This document shows positions 1-7,821 of a DNA stretch of 64,000 bases, piece by piece. Every line of letters starts with the position of its first letter. Position 1 is the first letter of the stretch. The translations under genes were made by a program, and so were the position numbers. The stretch comes from Pseudomonas sp. FP198. Its GTDB lineage: Bacteria; Pseudomonadota; Gammaproteobacteria; Pseudomonadales; Pseudomonadaceae. Location of the stretch: the NCBI RefSeq assembly GCF_030687895.1, contig NZ_CP117452.1:124001-188000 (forward strand), given 5' to 3'. A model generated the notes under the pieces. The model saw nothing but the letters and a program-made list of their open reading frames with translations. It was not told where the DNA came from and did no database searches.

Positions 1-600
1 CTGTTCGTCGGCGCCGCTCAAGTACAGCGGCAGGTTGTCCAGGGCCAGGCTGTTGAACGGCAGTTCAGCGCCGGTGCGCAGGGTCAGGCGCAGGCCGGCC
101 TTGGCTTTCGGTTCGCTGGCGGCCAGGCGCCCGAGCACCGCGGACGGGTTGCCGAAGTACTCGGCCTGGCTGACCTGCAACGGCCACAACGTCACTGCGT
201 GGGCGGTGCGGTACTCGCAGCAGGTCTGGGATTCGCGACCCAGGGCGGCGCGCAGGACGGTGTCACGGGGCAGCGGGAAACCGCTGCTCAGTGAACCTTC
301 ATCGGGGTCGGCCTGCATCTGCACCACGGTCATCGACGGCGTCGGTGCCAAGTAATGCGGATAGGCGATTTCCAACAGGTTGTGGGTGAACGTCGGGTAT
401 TCGGCGTCGAGCTTGAGCTGCACCCGTGCGGTCAGATAAGCGAAGCCTTCCAGCAGGCGCTCGACGTACGGGTCGGCGCAGTCCATGCCGGCCAGCGACA
501 ACCGGCTGGCGATCTTCGGGTATTCCTGGGCGAACTCCGCCGCGCTTTCGCGCACGTGGTGCAGTTCCTGGTTGTACAGCTCCAGCAGGCGCGGGTTCAT
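1..600 (-). CDS. tssF: T6SS baseplate protein TssF (N-terminal part, cut by window edge)
   Basis: Encodes the first 200 residues of TssF (VasA/ImpG family), a wedge component of the cytoplasmic T6SS baseplate that joins TssE, TssG and TssK. The visible N-terminus begins [18 protein letters not shown], typical of the family, and the frame stays open to base 1, so roughly two thirds of the protein lies outside the window. Its ATG (598-600) overlaps the tssE stop codon by an ATGA junction, so the two are probably translationally coupled. It is the last gene seen on the minus-strand T6SS arm; tssG and clpV would be expected next, beyond the edge. Confidence 0.93.
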   Translation of the reverse strand, partial: MNPRLLELYNQELHHVRESAAEFAQEYPKIASRLSLAGMDCADPYVERLLEGFAYLTARVQLKLDAEYPTFTHNLLEIAYPHYLAPTPSMTVVQMQADPDEGSLSSGFPLPRDTVLRAALGRESQTCCEYRTAHAVTLWPLQVSQAEYFGNPSAVLGRLAASEPKAKAGLRLTLRTGAELPFNSLALDNLPLYLSGADEQ

Positions 601-1109
601 GGGCGTCTCCGCTGGTCGGCGTTGACTACGCGCACGTGGCCGGTTTCCAGATCCAGGTCGGTTTGCAGCATCAGGCGCAGCGGTACCGGCTGGGCCCAGA
701 GATCGCCTTCGATCTCGAAGCTCAGGGCGTTATGGTTCATCTCGGCGGTTGCCCGGGCGCGCACGCGCAGGGTGTGGCGCAAGATACGCGGCTCGAACGT
801 GGCGATGGCCTGGTGGATTAACGTTTCCAGCGCAGGCACATCGATGTTCGAGGCGCTGTTGCCGGCCAGCGCCGGCAGCCCGAAATTTACCACCGAGGTG
901 CCCGCCGGGGTGTGCAGCGTGGCATCGGCGTCGAGCAACGACGTGGTGTTGAGCAGCCACGCCAGGTCACGCAGCACCGAGGCTTTTAATTGGGTAAGGG
1001 ACAGCACGCGCTTGTCGGCGCTTTCCTTCGGGTTGCTCGGATCGTCGTCGGTCAGCCGGTCCAGCAGGGACGGTTGCAGACGATCACGGGTGGCGATTTC
1101 GGTTACCAC
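597..1109 (-). CDS. tssE: T6SS baseplate protein TssE (gp25-like)
   Basis: A 170-residue GPW/gp25-family protein, the T6SS counterpart of phage T4 gp25, which links the baseplate to the first sheath ring. The N-terminus [19 protein letters not shown] and a C-terminal half containing FEPRI and the FEIEGDLW strand fit the family. I chose the GTG at 1107-1109. The open frame continues upstream, but that part is non-homologous and overlaps the preceding gene. This GTG overlaps the stop of the upstream immunity gene by 7 bp, and the tssE stop overlaps the tssF start, so it sits in a tightly coupled row. TagJ, which lies between hcp and tssE in P. aeruginosa HSI-I, is missing here. Confidence 0.9.
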   Translation of the reverse strand: MVTEIATRDRLQPSLLDRLTDDDPSNPKESADKRVLSLTQLKASVLRDLAWLLNTTSLLDADATLHTPAGTSVVNFGLPALAGNSASNIDVPALETLIHQAIATFEPRILRHTLRVRARATAEMNHNALSFEIEGDLWAQPVPLRLMLQTDLDLETGHVRVVNADQRRRP

Positions 1110-1528
1110 GTAAAGGGTGCCACATACATTTTCTGGTCTCCGCCGGAGCCGCAAGACGCATAAAGGCTGACCATTCCCGCCTCGAAACCTTTTGCTGTTT
1201 GACGAATAGCCTGCATTTTGCTCAGGCAATCGCGGCTGGGGGCCGGCATGTGTTCGCTGCGCCAAACGGCAAATATGGGGGTGTTGTTGAACATTTCCAC
1301 GCGCAGTTTCTGCTGTTTATCCAGACTAAAGCCGCAAGGCCATTCCATGTCCAGTTTCATGCGACTCTGGTCAGGTTTTACCAGGGTGCACTGGCCTTGC
1401 TCGTCGACTAGCTTGAGCTGCTGACCAACAAAATCGGCTTGCGTGGTCAGCGTATCGGCATGCTCGGCGCATGCGCTCAGGCTGATCAGGCTTGTCGCCA
1501 GGCATAGGGCGAGCGCGGGCTTCTTCAT
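1103..1528 (-). CDS. putative T6SS immunity lipoprotein paired with Tae4
   Basis: A 141-residue protein starting [13 protein letters not shown] with a lipoprotein-type signal peptide and a lipobox-like LSAC ending at Cys20, so it should be exported and perhaps anchored. The mature part has several cysteines that could form disulfides in the periplasm. Its ATG overlaps the tae4 stop (TAATG, one base), the arrangement expected of an effector-immunity pair, and a periplasmic location is where protection from a peptidoglycan amidase is needed. I do not recognise the Tai4 family signature in the mature sequence, so the immunity role rests on position and export, not homology. An in-frame upstream ATG adds 25 residues inside tae4 and is unlikely to be used. 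Confidence 0.65.
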   Translation of the reverse strand: MKKPALALCLATSLISLSACAEHADTLTTQADFVGQQLKLVDEQGQCTLVKPDQSRMKLDMEWPCGFSLDKQQKLRVEMFNNTPIFAVWRSEHMPAPSRDCLSKMQAIRQTAKGFEAGMVSLYASCGSGGDQKMYVAPFTW

Positions 1529-1980
1529 TAGATGAGCTCCCAGAACCAGACCTTCTTGGAACGGTAGAACAGGTCGCTGGTCTGGGTCAGACCACGATTC
1601 CATAAATCGATATGGTCGCCGCTACGACCTTCCGGGGTCTCTCCTGACTGTTGGAAACAATCCTTGAAGAAAATCAACCCGGTCTTGCCCATCAACTTCT
1701 GCCGGTCGGCGGGGCTATTGCTGAGGATGGTTGGACGTCCCAAATGGTGCTTCCACAACCAGTTCGCCAGCGATTCGGCGCCCCTGGCGTGTTCATGTGC
1801 GCACTTGGGTTCGGTGTAGGTGGACTTGTTGACCTTGATGGTCTTTTCCGCATTGAGCGTCAGGCTCATGCGAATCGCGCATTGGTTTGCCCAAGGGCCG
1901 TCGCAAGGTTTCGCGTCGGGATGGGTGACCAGCAAATCGGAATAGGCTTTCCACAAATTGATAAACGCAGGCTTGGCCAT
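1528..1980 (-). CDS. tae4: T6SS amidase effector, Tae4 family
   Basis: A 150-residue papain-like (NlpC/P60-type) amidase effector that cleaves peptidoglycan crosslinks in the periplasm of a target cell. The catalytic Cys is in the motif NQCAIR (Cys34) and the His in GDHIDLW (His123), with Asp125 or Asp136 as a candidate third member. These two blocks are characteristic of Tae4. There is no signal peptide, as expected of a protein delivered by Hcp or VgrG. It sits directly after hcp, fitting loading into the Hcp ring, and is followed by an exported putative immunity protein. Placing an effector pair between hcp and tssE, inside the structural row, is not the P. aeruginosa HSI-I arrangement. 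Confidence 0.88.
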   Translation of the reverse strand: MAKPAFINLWKAYSDLLVTHPDAKPCDGPWANQCAIRMSLTLNAEKTIKVNKSTYTEPKCAHEHARGAESLANWLWKHHLGRPTILSNSPADRQKLMGKTGLIFFKDCFQQSGETPEGRSGDHIDLWNRGLTQTSDLFYRSKKVWFWELI

Positions 1981-2029
1981 GACTCAGACACCGGAAGGGA
2001 AAGGATGGGTTGCGAGCAAGCACCAAACA

Positions 2030-2052
2030 CCCCCGGCGCGTGGCGCCGGGGG
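2030..2052 (-). terminator. strong GC hairpin after hcp
   Basis: A 10-bp perfect stem (CCCCCGGCGC / GCGCCGGGGG) with a 3-nt loop lies 9 bases past the hcp stop and upstream of tae4. On the minus strand it is followed by a short TGTTT run, not a strong U tract. It could stabilise the 3' end of hcp mRNA or partly terminate, which would explain how Hcp is made in excess over the downstream genes. Confidence 0.55.
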
Positions 2053-2061
2053 CGTGTTCGA

Positions 2062-2550
2062 TTACACCTTGACGTTCTGACGGATGTTCCAGCCGAACTT
2101 GACCGGACCGCCTTCCTTGGTGCCGTCGGCTTTCTGTGGCTGGTAATCCACCAGCACCTTGGCGAAGTTCAGCGTGACGTTTTCAGTCAGGCGATCATCG
2201 CCGCCCGAGCCGCCAGTGCTCAGGGAAGTGATCAGTACTTCTTCCAGGTTGATGATCATGTACTCGACCTGGCTTTCGCCGCCGGCCTTGCGCACGGTCA
2301 GCTTGACCTTGTCGACGTGCTTGCCGCTGGCGCAGTGCATCATCAGGTTCGGCGAAGCCTTGTCGACGTACTTGGTCAGCGACAGGTCCTGGATGCTCAC
2401 CTTGCCCGCGCCACCGCCACTGCCGACGTGCATGTTACCGGTCTGGGACATGCCCCAGCTCCAGTTCAGGACGTCGATCTCATCCTTGTGGACCTTGTCC
2501 ATGGACTCGCCCTTGATGTCGCCGATCTTGATGAAAATATCAACAGCCAT
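2062..2550 (-). CDS. hcp: T6SS tube protein Hcp
   Basis: A 162-residue Hcp (Hcp1 family) that forms stacked hexameric rings of the secreted inner tube and acts as chaperone for small effectors such as the neighbouring Tae4. The start MAVDIFIKIGDIKGES and the block DVLNWSWGMSQTG are diagnostic. The ATG at 2548-2550 is preceded by AGGGAGAAA and gives the usual length; upstream in-frame codons belong to the leader. It lies between tssC and tae4, with a REP pair upstream (2659-2746) and a strong hairpin just downstream, so it may have its own mRNA stability or dosage. Confidence 0.96.
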   Translation of the reverse strand: MAVDIFIKIGDIKGESMDKVHKDEIDVLNWSWGMSQTGNMHVGSGGGAGKVSIQDLSLTKYVDKASPNLMMHCASGKHVDKVKLTVRKAGGESQVEYMIINLEEVLITSLSTGGSGGDDRLTENVTLNFAKVLVDYQPQKADGTKEGGPVKFGWNIRQNVKV

Positions 2551-2658
2551 GTTTTCTCCCTGTGTGGTCTTTACCACATTGTTTGGTTGACGCTGACCTT
2601 GCGAAATTACTGCCATTGAACGCTACGAAGGCGATCTCCAACCCACTGAAGATCCCCT

Positions 2659-2746
2659 GTGGGAGCGAGCTTGCTCGCGATAGCGGAGTGTCAGATACAG
2701 ACATGACAACTGATCCACCGCCATCGCGAGCAAGCTCGCTCCCACA
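2659..2746. repeat. REP pair (class A, inverted)
   Basis: Two copies of a roughly 25-bp Pseudomonas REP palindrome (core GTGGGAGCGAGC..GCTCGCGA) at 2659-2684 and, inverted, at 2722-2746, separated by about 37 bp. The pair lies between tssC and hcp inside the T6SS transcript, where it could form a large hairpin that separates tssC and hcp expression. Confidence 0.85.
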
Positions 2747-2772
2747 TTGGCTTTGTAACGTTCAGTAAATCC

Positions 2773-4269
2773 TTACGCGCCCTTGGCCGACGGCAGTTTC
2801 GATACCAGGCGCAACGACACGGTCAGCCCTTCGAGCTGATAGTGCGGGCGCAGGTAGAACTTGGAGTTGTAGTACCCCGGGTTGCCTTCGACTTCTTCGA
2901 CGATCACTTCGGCGGCAGCCAGTGGATGCTGGGCCTTGGTGGTCTCGGTGGAGTGCGCCGGATCGCCATCGACGTAGTTGAGGATCCAGTCCTGCAACCA
3001 GCGCTGCATCTCGTCCTTCTCTTTGAAGGAGCCGATCTTGTCGCGCACGATGCACTTCAGGTAATGGGCGAAACGGCAGGTGGCGAACAGGTACGGCAGG
3101 CGCGCGGCCAGGTTGGCGTTGGCGGTGGCGTCCGGGTCGTCGTATTCGGCCGGTTTCTGCAACGACTGGGCGCCGATGAAGGCGGCAAAGTCGGTGTTCT
3201 TCTTGTGCAGCAGCGGCATGAAACCGTTCTTCGCCAGTTCCGCTTCACGGCGGTCCGAAATGGCGATTTCGGTCGGGCACTTCATGTCCACGCCACCGTC
3301 ATCGGTCGGGAACGTGTGGGCCGGCAGGTTTTCCACTTCACCGCCGGACTCAACGCCGCGGATGCGCGAGCACCAGCCGAAGTGTTTGAACGAGCGGTTG
3401 ATGTTCACGGCCATCGCATACGCGGCGTTGGCCCAGGTGTACTTGGAGCTGTCGGCGCCGTCGGTGCTTTCTTCGAAGGCGAAGGCTTCCACCGGGTCGG
3501 TCTTGGCGCCGTACGGCAGGCGCGCCAGGAAGCGCGGCATGGTCAGGCCGATGTAGCGCGAGTCTTCCGATTCACGCAGCGAACGCCAGCCGGCGTATTC
3601 CGGCGTGGTGAAGATCTTGGTCAGGTCGCGCGGGTTCGACAGTTCCTGCCACGAGCCCATGCCCATGACGGTTGGCGAGGCGGCGGCAATGAATGGCGCG
3701 TGCATGGCGGCGCAGACTTTCGACAGCTCGCCCAGCAGTTCCACGTCCGGTGGCGACTGGTCGAAGTAGTAGTCGCCGACCAGGCAGCCGTAAGGCTCGC
3801 CGCCGAACTGGCCGTATTCTTCTTCGTACATCTTCTTGAAGAGCGGGCTCTGGTCCCACGCGGTGCCCTTGAATTTCTTCAGGGTCTTGTGCAGGTCGGT
3901 CTTGGAGATGTTGAGCACGCGGATCTTGAGCTGCTCATCGGTCTCGGTGTTGTTGACCAGGTAGTGCAGGCCACGCCAGGCGCTTTCCAGTTGCTGGAAG
4001 TCCGGGTGGTGGATGACCTGGTTGACCTGGGCGGTGAGCTTGGCGTCGATCGCGGCGATGATCGACTCGATCGACTTGATGGCGTCGTTGGACACCAGGT
4101 CGGTCTGCGCCAGGGCCTGCTCGGCCAGCGTGCGCACGGCGGTCTCGACGGCTTCGCGGGCGCGTTCGGTCTTGGGCTTGAATTCTTGCAGCAGCAGCGA
4201 GGCGAACTCGCTGGTTTCTTCGGTGGCGCCCAGGTTCTGGGGCTGATTGTCGCGTACCAAATCGTTCAT
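2773..4269 (-). CDS. tssC: T6SS contractile sheath large subunit TssC
   Basis: A 498-residue TssC (VipB/ImpD/EvpB) subunit. With TssB it forms the cytoplasmic contractile sheath around the Hcp tube. Recognisable blocks include LESAWRGLHYLV, the WQELSNPRDLTKIF region and RWLQDWILNYV near the C-terminus, and the length is normal. Translation starts at ATG 4267-4269 behind AAGGAC. It follows tssB with a 12-bp gap and is clearly co-transcribed with it. No defect is visible in this gene, unlike tssA. Confidence 0.97.
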   Translation of the reverse strand: MNDLVRDNQPQNLGATEETSEFASLLLQEFKPKTERAREAVETAVRTLAEQALAQTDLVSNDAIKSIESIIAAIDAKLTAQVNQVIHHPDFQQLESAWRGLHYLVNNTETDEQLKIRVLNISKTDLHKTLKKFKGTAWDQSPLFKKMYEEEYGQFGGEPYGCLVGDYYFDQSPPDVELLGELSKVCAAMHAPFIAAASPTVMGMGSWQELSNPRDLTKIFTTPEYAGWRSLRESEDSRYIGLTMPRFLARLPYGAKTDPVEAFAFEESTDGADSSKYTWANAAYAMAVNINRSFKHFGWCSRIRGVESGGEVENLPAHTFPTDDGGVDMKCPTEIAISDRREAELAKNGFMPLLHKKNTDFAAFIGAQSLQKPAEYDDPDATANANLAARLPYLFATCRFAHYLKCIVRDKIGSFKEKDEMQRWLQDWILNYVDGDPAHSTETTKAQHPLAAAEVIVEEVEGNPGYYNSKFYLRPHYQLEGLTVSLRLVSKLPSAKGA

Positions 4270-4281
4270 GATCGTTTGTCC

Positions 4282-4797
4282 TTAAGCCTTGGGCTCTGCA
4301 TCGGCGGGCTTCGGCGCGCTGGCAAGGGCCTGCAGCAGCGCTGGGTCCTTGATCGCCTTCATGATGATTTCCTCGGCGCCGGTCTTGCCGTCCATGTAGG
4401 TCAGCAGGTTGGCCAGTTGGGTGCGCGCTTCGAGCAGCTTGTTCAGCGAATCGATCTTGCGGGCCACGGCCGCAGGGCTGAAGTCGTCCATGCTTTCGAA
4501 CGTCAGGTCCAGGCTCAGGTTGCCTTCGCCGGTCAGTTCGTTAGGCACATGGAACGCCACGCGAGGCTGCATGGCCTTGAGACGCGAGTCGAAGTTGTCG
4601 ACGTCGATCTCGAGGAACTTGCGATCGGCCACCGGCGCCAGAGGCTCCGCGGGCTTGCCGGCCAGGTCCGCCATTACCCCCATGACGAAGGGCAACTGGA
4701 CCTTTTTCTCGGCGCCGTAGAGCTCGACGTCGTACTCGATCTGCACTCGAGGCGCGCGGTTGCGCGCGATGAATTTCTGAGAACTTTGCTTCGCCAC
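4282..4797 (-). CDS. tssB: T6SS contractile sheath small subunit TssB
   Basis: A 171-residue TssB (VipA/ImpC) subunit that pairs with TssC to build the contractile sheath. The N-terminal block NRAPRVQIEYDVE, the FVMGVMADL motif and the central FLEIDVDNFD are family hallmarks. The start is a GTG at 4795-4797 with GGAGC 8 bases upstream. It lies between the frameshifted tssA (upstream) and tssC, so early termination in tssA could lower its translation if the genes are coupled; the tssA stop is 81 bp away. Confidence 0.96.
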   Translation of the reverse strand: MAKQSSQKFIARNRAPRVQIEYDVELYGAEKKVQLPFVMGVMADLAGKPAEPLAPVADRKFLEIDVDNFDSRLKAMQPRVAFHVPNELTGEGNLSLDLTFESMDDFSPAAVARKIDSLNKLLEARTQLANLLTYMDGKTGAEEIIMKAIKDPALLQALASAPKPADAEPKA

Positions 4798-4878
4798 GTT
4801 GCTGCTCCTGGTCGCTTGAGCGACGGTGTTGGCGTCATCGGGGGTACCTATGACGTGACTGCGTGATCCGCTCGCTTT

Positions 4879-5906
4879 TTATTCGCTTTCCGGGCCGCGC
4901 AGGTTTTCAAATTGACTCATGCCGTCGGGAATCAGGTTGCGCACGATCGCCGCGAAATCGGCGTGCACCAGATTCTTCGCCCGGTTCAACAGCACCGGCA
5001 GCGGGCTGGAGGGCTCATGACGGGTGTAGTACGCCAGGATCCGGTCCAGGCTGCGCAGGACATCGTCGCGGTTGTTGATTTCTCCGGCGACGGTACTGCG
5101 CGGCGTGCTGGGTGCGCTGGCGTATTCAACCGGCGCGGCGTTGTCGGCTTCGACGGGATCGGCAAGGGCACTGTCGCCGCTCTGCGGGGCGAACTGACCG
5201 AGAATCTCTGCAAGGCCATCTTCAGCGGTTGTTTCAGCGGGCCGAGGTCCACGCCTTGGGCGGAACCGACCTGGTCGCTGACTTGCTGTTCGATGGACTC
5301 CGCGGCGCTGCGGGCTTCCAGCAGGGCGGCACGAATGACTTCCAACTGCTCGGGATCGCTGTCGAGCAGGGCGCCGGCGAGTTGTTCGGCGCCGAGGCTT
5401 TCATCAGGGAAACTCTGCAAGCCGCTGGCGTTGGCGGCGGCGCGCAGGCTGACGTTGCCGAACGTGCGCGAGCGAGCCAGGATGCTTTCGCGCAGCAGGC
5501 GGATGGTGACGTCCGACGTCAGGCCGGCAAGGGCATTGATGCGCACGGTAGGGTCGTTGTCATCATCGGCATCCAGGCGCGGGTGCAGGTCGGCCCAGTA
5601 TTGCTTGAGCAACTCGTTGATCAGCGTCAATACACGGGCCAGGCCGGGAATGCCTTCCAGGGCCAGGGAGCTTTGCAGCAGGAAATGGGTGATGCGCAGG
5701 TCTTTGCTGCGCGCAAGCAGGTCCAGGCTTTGCTGTTGGATGCTGCGCCATTCAGGGGGTTCTGCAGGCAGGATCGAGTCGCCCATGCTGCGCTCGGGCT
5801 GGCCTCGGGAATCGCGTTCCAGGCGCAAGAAATCCGCGTCATATTCCAGGTCTTCACCGCAAGGCGAATTCGCGGAAACGGCGGCGAGCAGCAAAGGCAC
5901 ATCCAC
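4879..5906 (-). pseudogene. tssA: T6SS protein TssA, single-base frameshift
   Basis: TssA (ImpA family) caps the growing sheath and helps baseplate assembly. From the GTG at 5904-5906 (DVPLLLAAVSANSPCGEDLEYD follows; GGGAG 10 bases upstream) about 233 residues read correctly up to PLKMALQ near 5208. The frame then turns into non-homologous sequence and stops at 4986. The authentic C-terminus, ending IPDGMSQFENLRGPESE, continues in the -1 frame to a stop at 4879-4881. The 1028-bp span is one base short of 343 codons. Restoring one G in CAGAGATT (giving L-Q-E-I-L) rejoins the frames, so a one-base deletion near 5207 is inferred. As written the protein loses its ring-forming C-terminal domain. 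An alternative ATG at 5954 would add 16 residues. Confidence 0.85.
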
Positions 5907-5993
5907 TTGGATCGATCTCCCTATCACCCGCTGAAGAAGTCGGGCAGTGCACATGAAAGTTTCGGATGAAACTTCACATGTTCCTTGACCGTA

Positions 5994-6030
5994 ATGGCGC
6001 TATAAGTGCGAGATGATCTTATAGTGCCAT
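5994..6030. promoter_or_regulatory. inverted repeat, candidate operator
   Basis: The arms ATGGCGCTATAAG (5994-6006) and CTTATAGTGCCAT (6018-6030) match as reverse complements except for one base, around an 11-nt spacer. It lies close to the tssA start and about 280 bp before fha, in the shared regulatory region, so it is a plausible binding site for a regulator of both arms. No U tract follows, so it does not look like a terminator. Confidence 0.5.
5995..6010 (+). promoter_or_regulatory. candidate sigma54 promoter toward fha
   Basis: TGGCGCTATAAGTGCG keeps the invariant GG-N10-GC spacing of -24/-12 promoters and five of six bases of TGGCAC, but the -12 element is GTGC, not TTGC. Several T6SS clusters in other genera are RpoN-dependent. 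No enhancer-binding protein gene is seen nearby, and the site overlaps the left arm of an inverted repeat, so this is a weak call. Confidence 0.3.
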
Positions 6031-6300
6031 CATGTATATTCAAGAAGTTGTGCATTTTTGGTGTAGTACTTATCCCTTGTCAAGGTAAGCTATTTCGCCG
6101 ATGTGACAGTTGTGAGGTGCTTAACAACCCGCGCGACCGGTAGGTCGAAGCAGGCACCGATGCAGGTTTTTTTGTCACGCAGGCCGGTTAAGATCAGCAA
6201 TCATGCTGGCAAAACGCCGTTCCGGGTTGTTTGCAAGGTTTTTAGCGCGCAGCCGGGGGGCTCAGTCCATTGTTCCGTCGGCGAAAAGAAGTAATCAGCA

Positions 6301-6310
6301 AGGAGGCAAG
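6301..6310 (+). promoter_or_regulatory. fha ribosome binding site with Rsm-type GGA
   Basis: AGGAGGCAAG immediately before the fha ATG is a near-perfect Shine-Dalgarno and fixes the start at 6311. It contains the A-GGA core bound by RsmA/RsmE proteins. The P. aeruginosa H1-T6SS is repressed by RsmA, so the same control is plausible here but is not shown by this short motif alone. Confidence 0.45.
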
Positions 6311-7753
6311 ATGCCGCTGTGTTTGACTATCACTAGTTATCACAAGATTACCCCTGGACAGTGTTCTGAAAAGACCCTGAACCAAGGCGTGATGGCAATT
6401 GGCCGTAATTCCGATAATGACTGGGTATTGCCTGACCCGGAGCGCCTGGTTTCTGGACAACATTGCGTTATCCAATACAAGGACGGGCGCTATTATCTGA
6501 CCGATAACAGCACCAATGGCGTGGAATTGGTCAAGGCCGGCATTCGCCTGCGCAAAGGCAACAGCGAGCCGCTGCAGGATGGCGAAGTCATTCGCATCGG
6601 TGATTACGAGATCCAGGCGCGCGTGGATTTCAGCCTTCCGGTCACCGACAGCAACCCGTTCGCCGAAGCGCCTAGCAGCTTCGAAGCCTTGATGGGGCGC
6701 CAGGGTGCTGCCGTGAATACGCCGGCGCCGATACCCGTGGCCACGCCTGCGCATTTCCAGGGCGTGTCGTCCATGGACACGCTGCCGGACCTGTTCGACT
6801 TCCTCGCTCCAGGCAGCGTACCTCCGGCCACCCAGCCCGATCATGTTCCGGCCGAGCAACATGATTTCCGCCCGCCCACGCCGATTCCGCGCCCGAGCCC
6901 GCCGCCAGTGGTCCAGCCGCTGCCGATGACGCCTGCTCCGGTTATCCCGGATGATTGGGACCTGTTCAGCGACACGCCTGCGCCGGTTGCGCCGATTCCC
7001 GTGGCGCCGCTGCCGGAGCCGGTTTCCGTGCCGCCATTGCCGGTGATCGAGCCCGTTCCCGCGCCGCCGATCCCGCAAGTCGTTGCGCCGATTGAACCGG
7101 CACCACCACGCGAAGCGCCGGTCAGCCGCGTCGAGCCGACGGCCACCCCAACCGACACCTCTGGCCCCGACCTGCTGCAGGCGTTCCTGCGCGGCGCCGG
7201 GCTGGATCAGTTGCGCCTGGACAAAGCCCAGGCTGAGGCGCAGATGGAAAGCATCGGGCGCAGCTATCGATTGATGGTCGAGGGCCTGATCGATGTGCTG
7301 CGCGCCCGCAGCAGCCTCAAGGGTGAATTCCGCATCCAGCAGACGATGATCCAGCCGGTGGAAAACAACCCGCTCAAATTTGCCCCGAACGTCGACGAAG
7401 CGCTGCTGTTGCTGTTGCGCCACGGCAACCAGGCCTTCATGGCGCCGGACGTGGCGGTGCGTGACAGCTTTGACGATTTGCGCGCCCATCAACTGGCGGT
7501 AATGGCCGGTGTGGAAGCGGCCATCAAGCATCTGCTGGCGCGTTTCGAGCCGGCCCAGCTGGAAGAACGCATGGGCAAGCCCGGCGGGTTGTCGGGGATT
7601 TTCAGCGGGTCGCGCCAGGCCCAGTACTGGCAGCAATTCACCGAGCTCTACAGCAATATTTCCCGCGAGGCCCAGGAAGACTTCCAGGACCTGTTCGGTC
7701 GGGAGTTCAGCCGCGCCTACGAAGAACACAGCACGCGACAGCGACGTCGTTGA
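6311..7753 (+). CDS. fha: T6SS FHA-domain scaffold protein (Fha1/TagH)
   Basis: A 480-residue protein with an N-terminal forkhead-associated domain (roughly residues 25-100: GRNSDNDWVLPD, the phosphothreonine-binding SGQHCVI and the NSTNGVEL loop), a long proline-rich linker (about 150-290) and a C-terminal T6SS-specific domain. In the H1 system PpkA phosphorylates Fha1, which then recruits and activates the apparatus; PppA reverses this. All partners are encoded downstream on the same strand. The ATG at 6311 is chosen for its strong ribosome binding site; the longer open frame upstream is leader. First gene of the plus-strand arm. Confidence 0.93.
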   Translation: MPLCLTITSYHKITPGQCSEKTLNQGVMAIGRNSDNDWVLPDPERLVSGQHCVIQYKDGRYYLTDNSTNGVELVKAGIRLRKGNSEPLQDGEVIRIGDYEIQARVDFSLPVTDSNPFAEAPSSFEALMGRQGAAVNTPAPIPVATPAHFQGVSSMDTLPDLFDFLAPGSVPPATQPDHVPAEQHDFRPPTPIPRPSPPPVVQPLPMTPAPVIPDDWDLFSDTPAPVAPIPVAPLPEPVSVPPLPVIEPVPAPPIPQVVAPIEPAPPREAPVSRVEPTATPTDTSGPDLLQAFLRGAGLDQLRLDKAQAEAQMESIGRSYRLMVEGLIDVLRARSSLKGEFRIQQTMIQPVENNPLKFAPNVDEALLLLLRHGNQAFMAPDVAVRDSFDDLRAHQLAVMAGVEAAIKHLLARFEPAQLEERMGKPGGLSGIFSGSRQAQYWQQFTELYSNISREAQEDFQDLFGREFSRAYEEHSTRQRRR

Positions 7754-7821
7754 ACGTCACCGGGCCAGACAACACTTTTCAAGCACACAACGGATAGCTC
7801 AAACGTCATTGAGGACGCAGG

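Larger units (their letters stand above)
5907..6310. promoter_or_regulatory. divergent T6SS promoter region tssA/fha
   Basis: No gene lies in these 404 bp between the two T6SS arms (356 bp if tssA starts at 5954). The region is more AT-rich than its surroundings, particularly 6000-6110. It contains a 13-bp inverted repeat (5994-6030), a second imperfect repeat around 5953-5978, a candidate sigma54 promoter toward fha (5995-6010), and a long untranslated stretch before fha that could be a target for post-transcriptional control. Both arms of the cluster must be driven from here. Confidence 0.6.

Noticed and set aside
6018..6030. Second sigma54 promoter on the minus strand toward tssA
   Set aside because: TGGCAC is perfect, but the -12 element lacks the required GC at the right distance.
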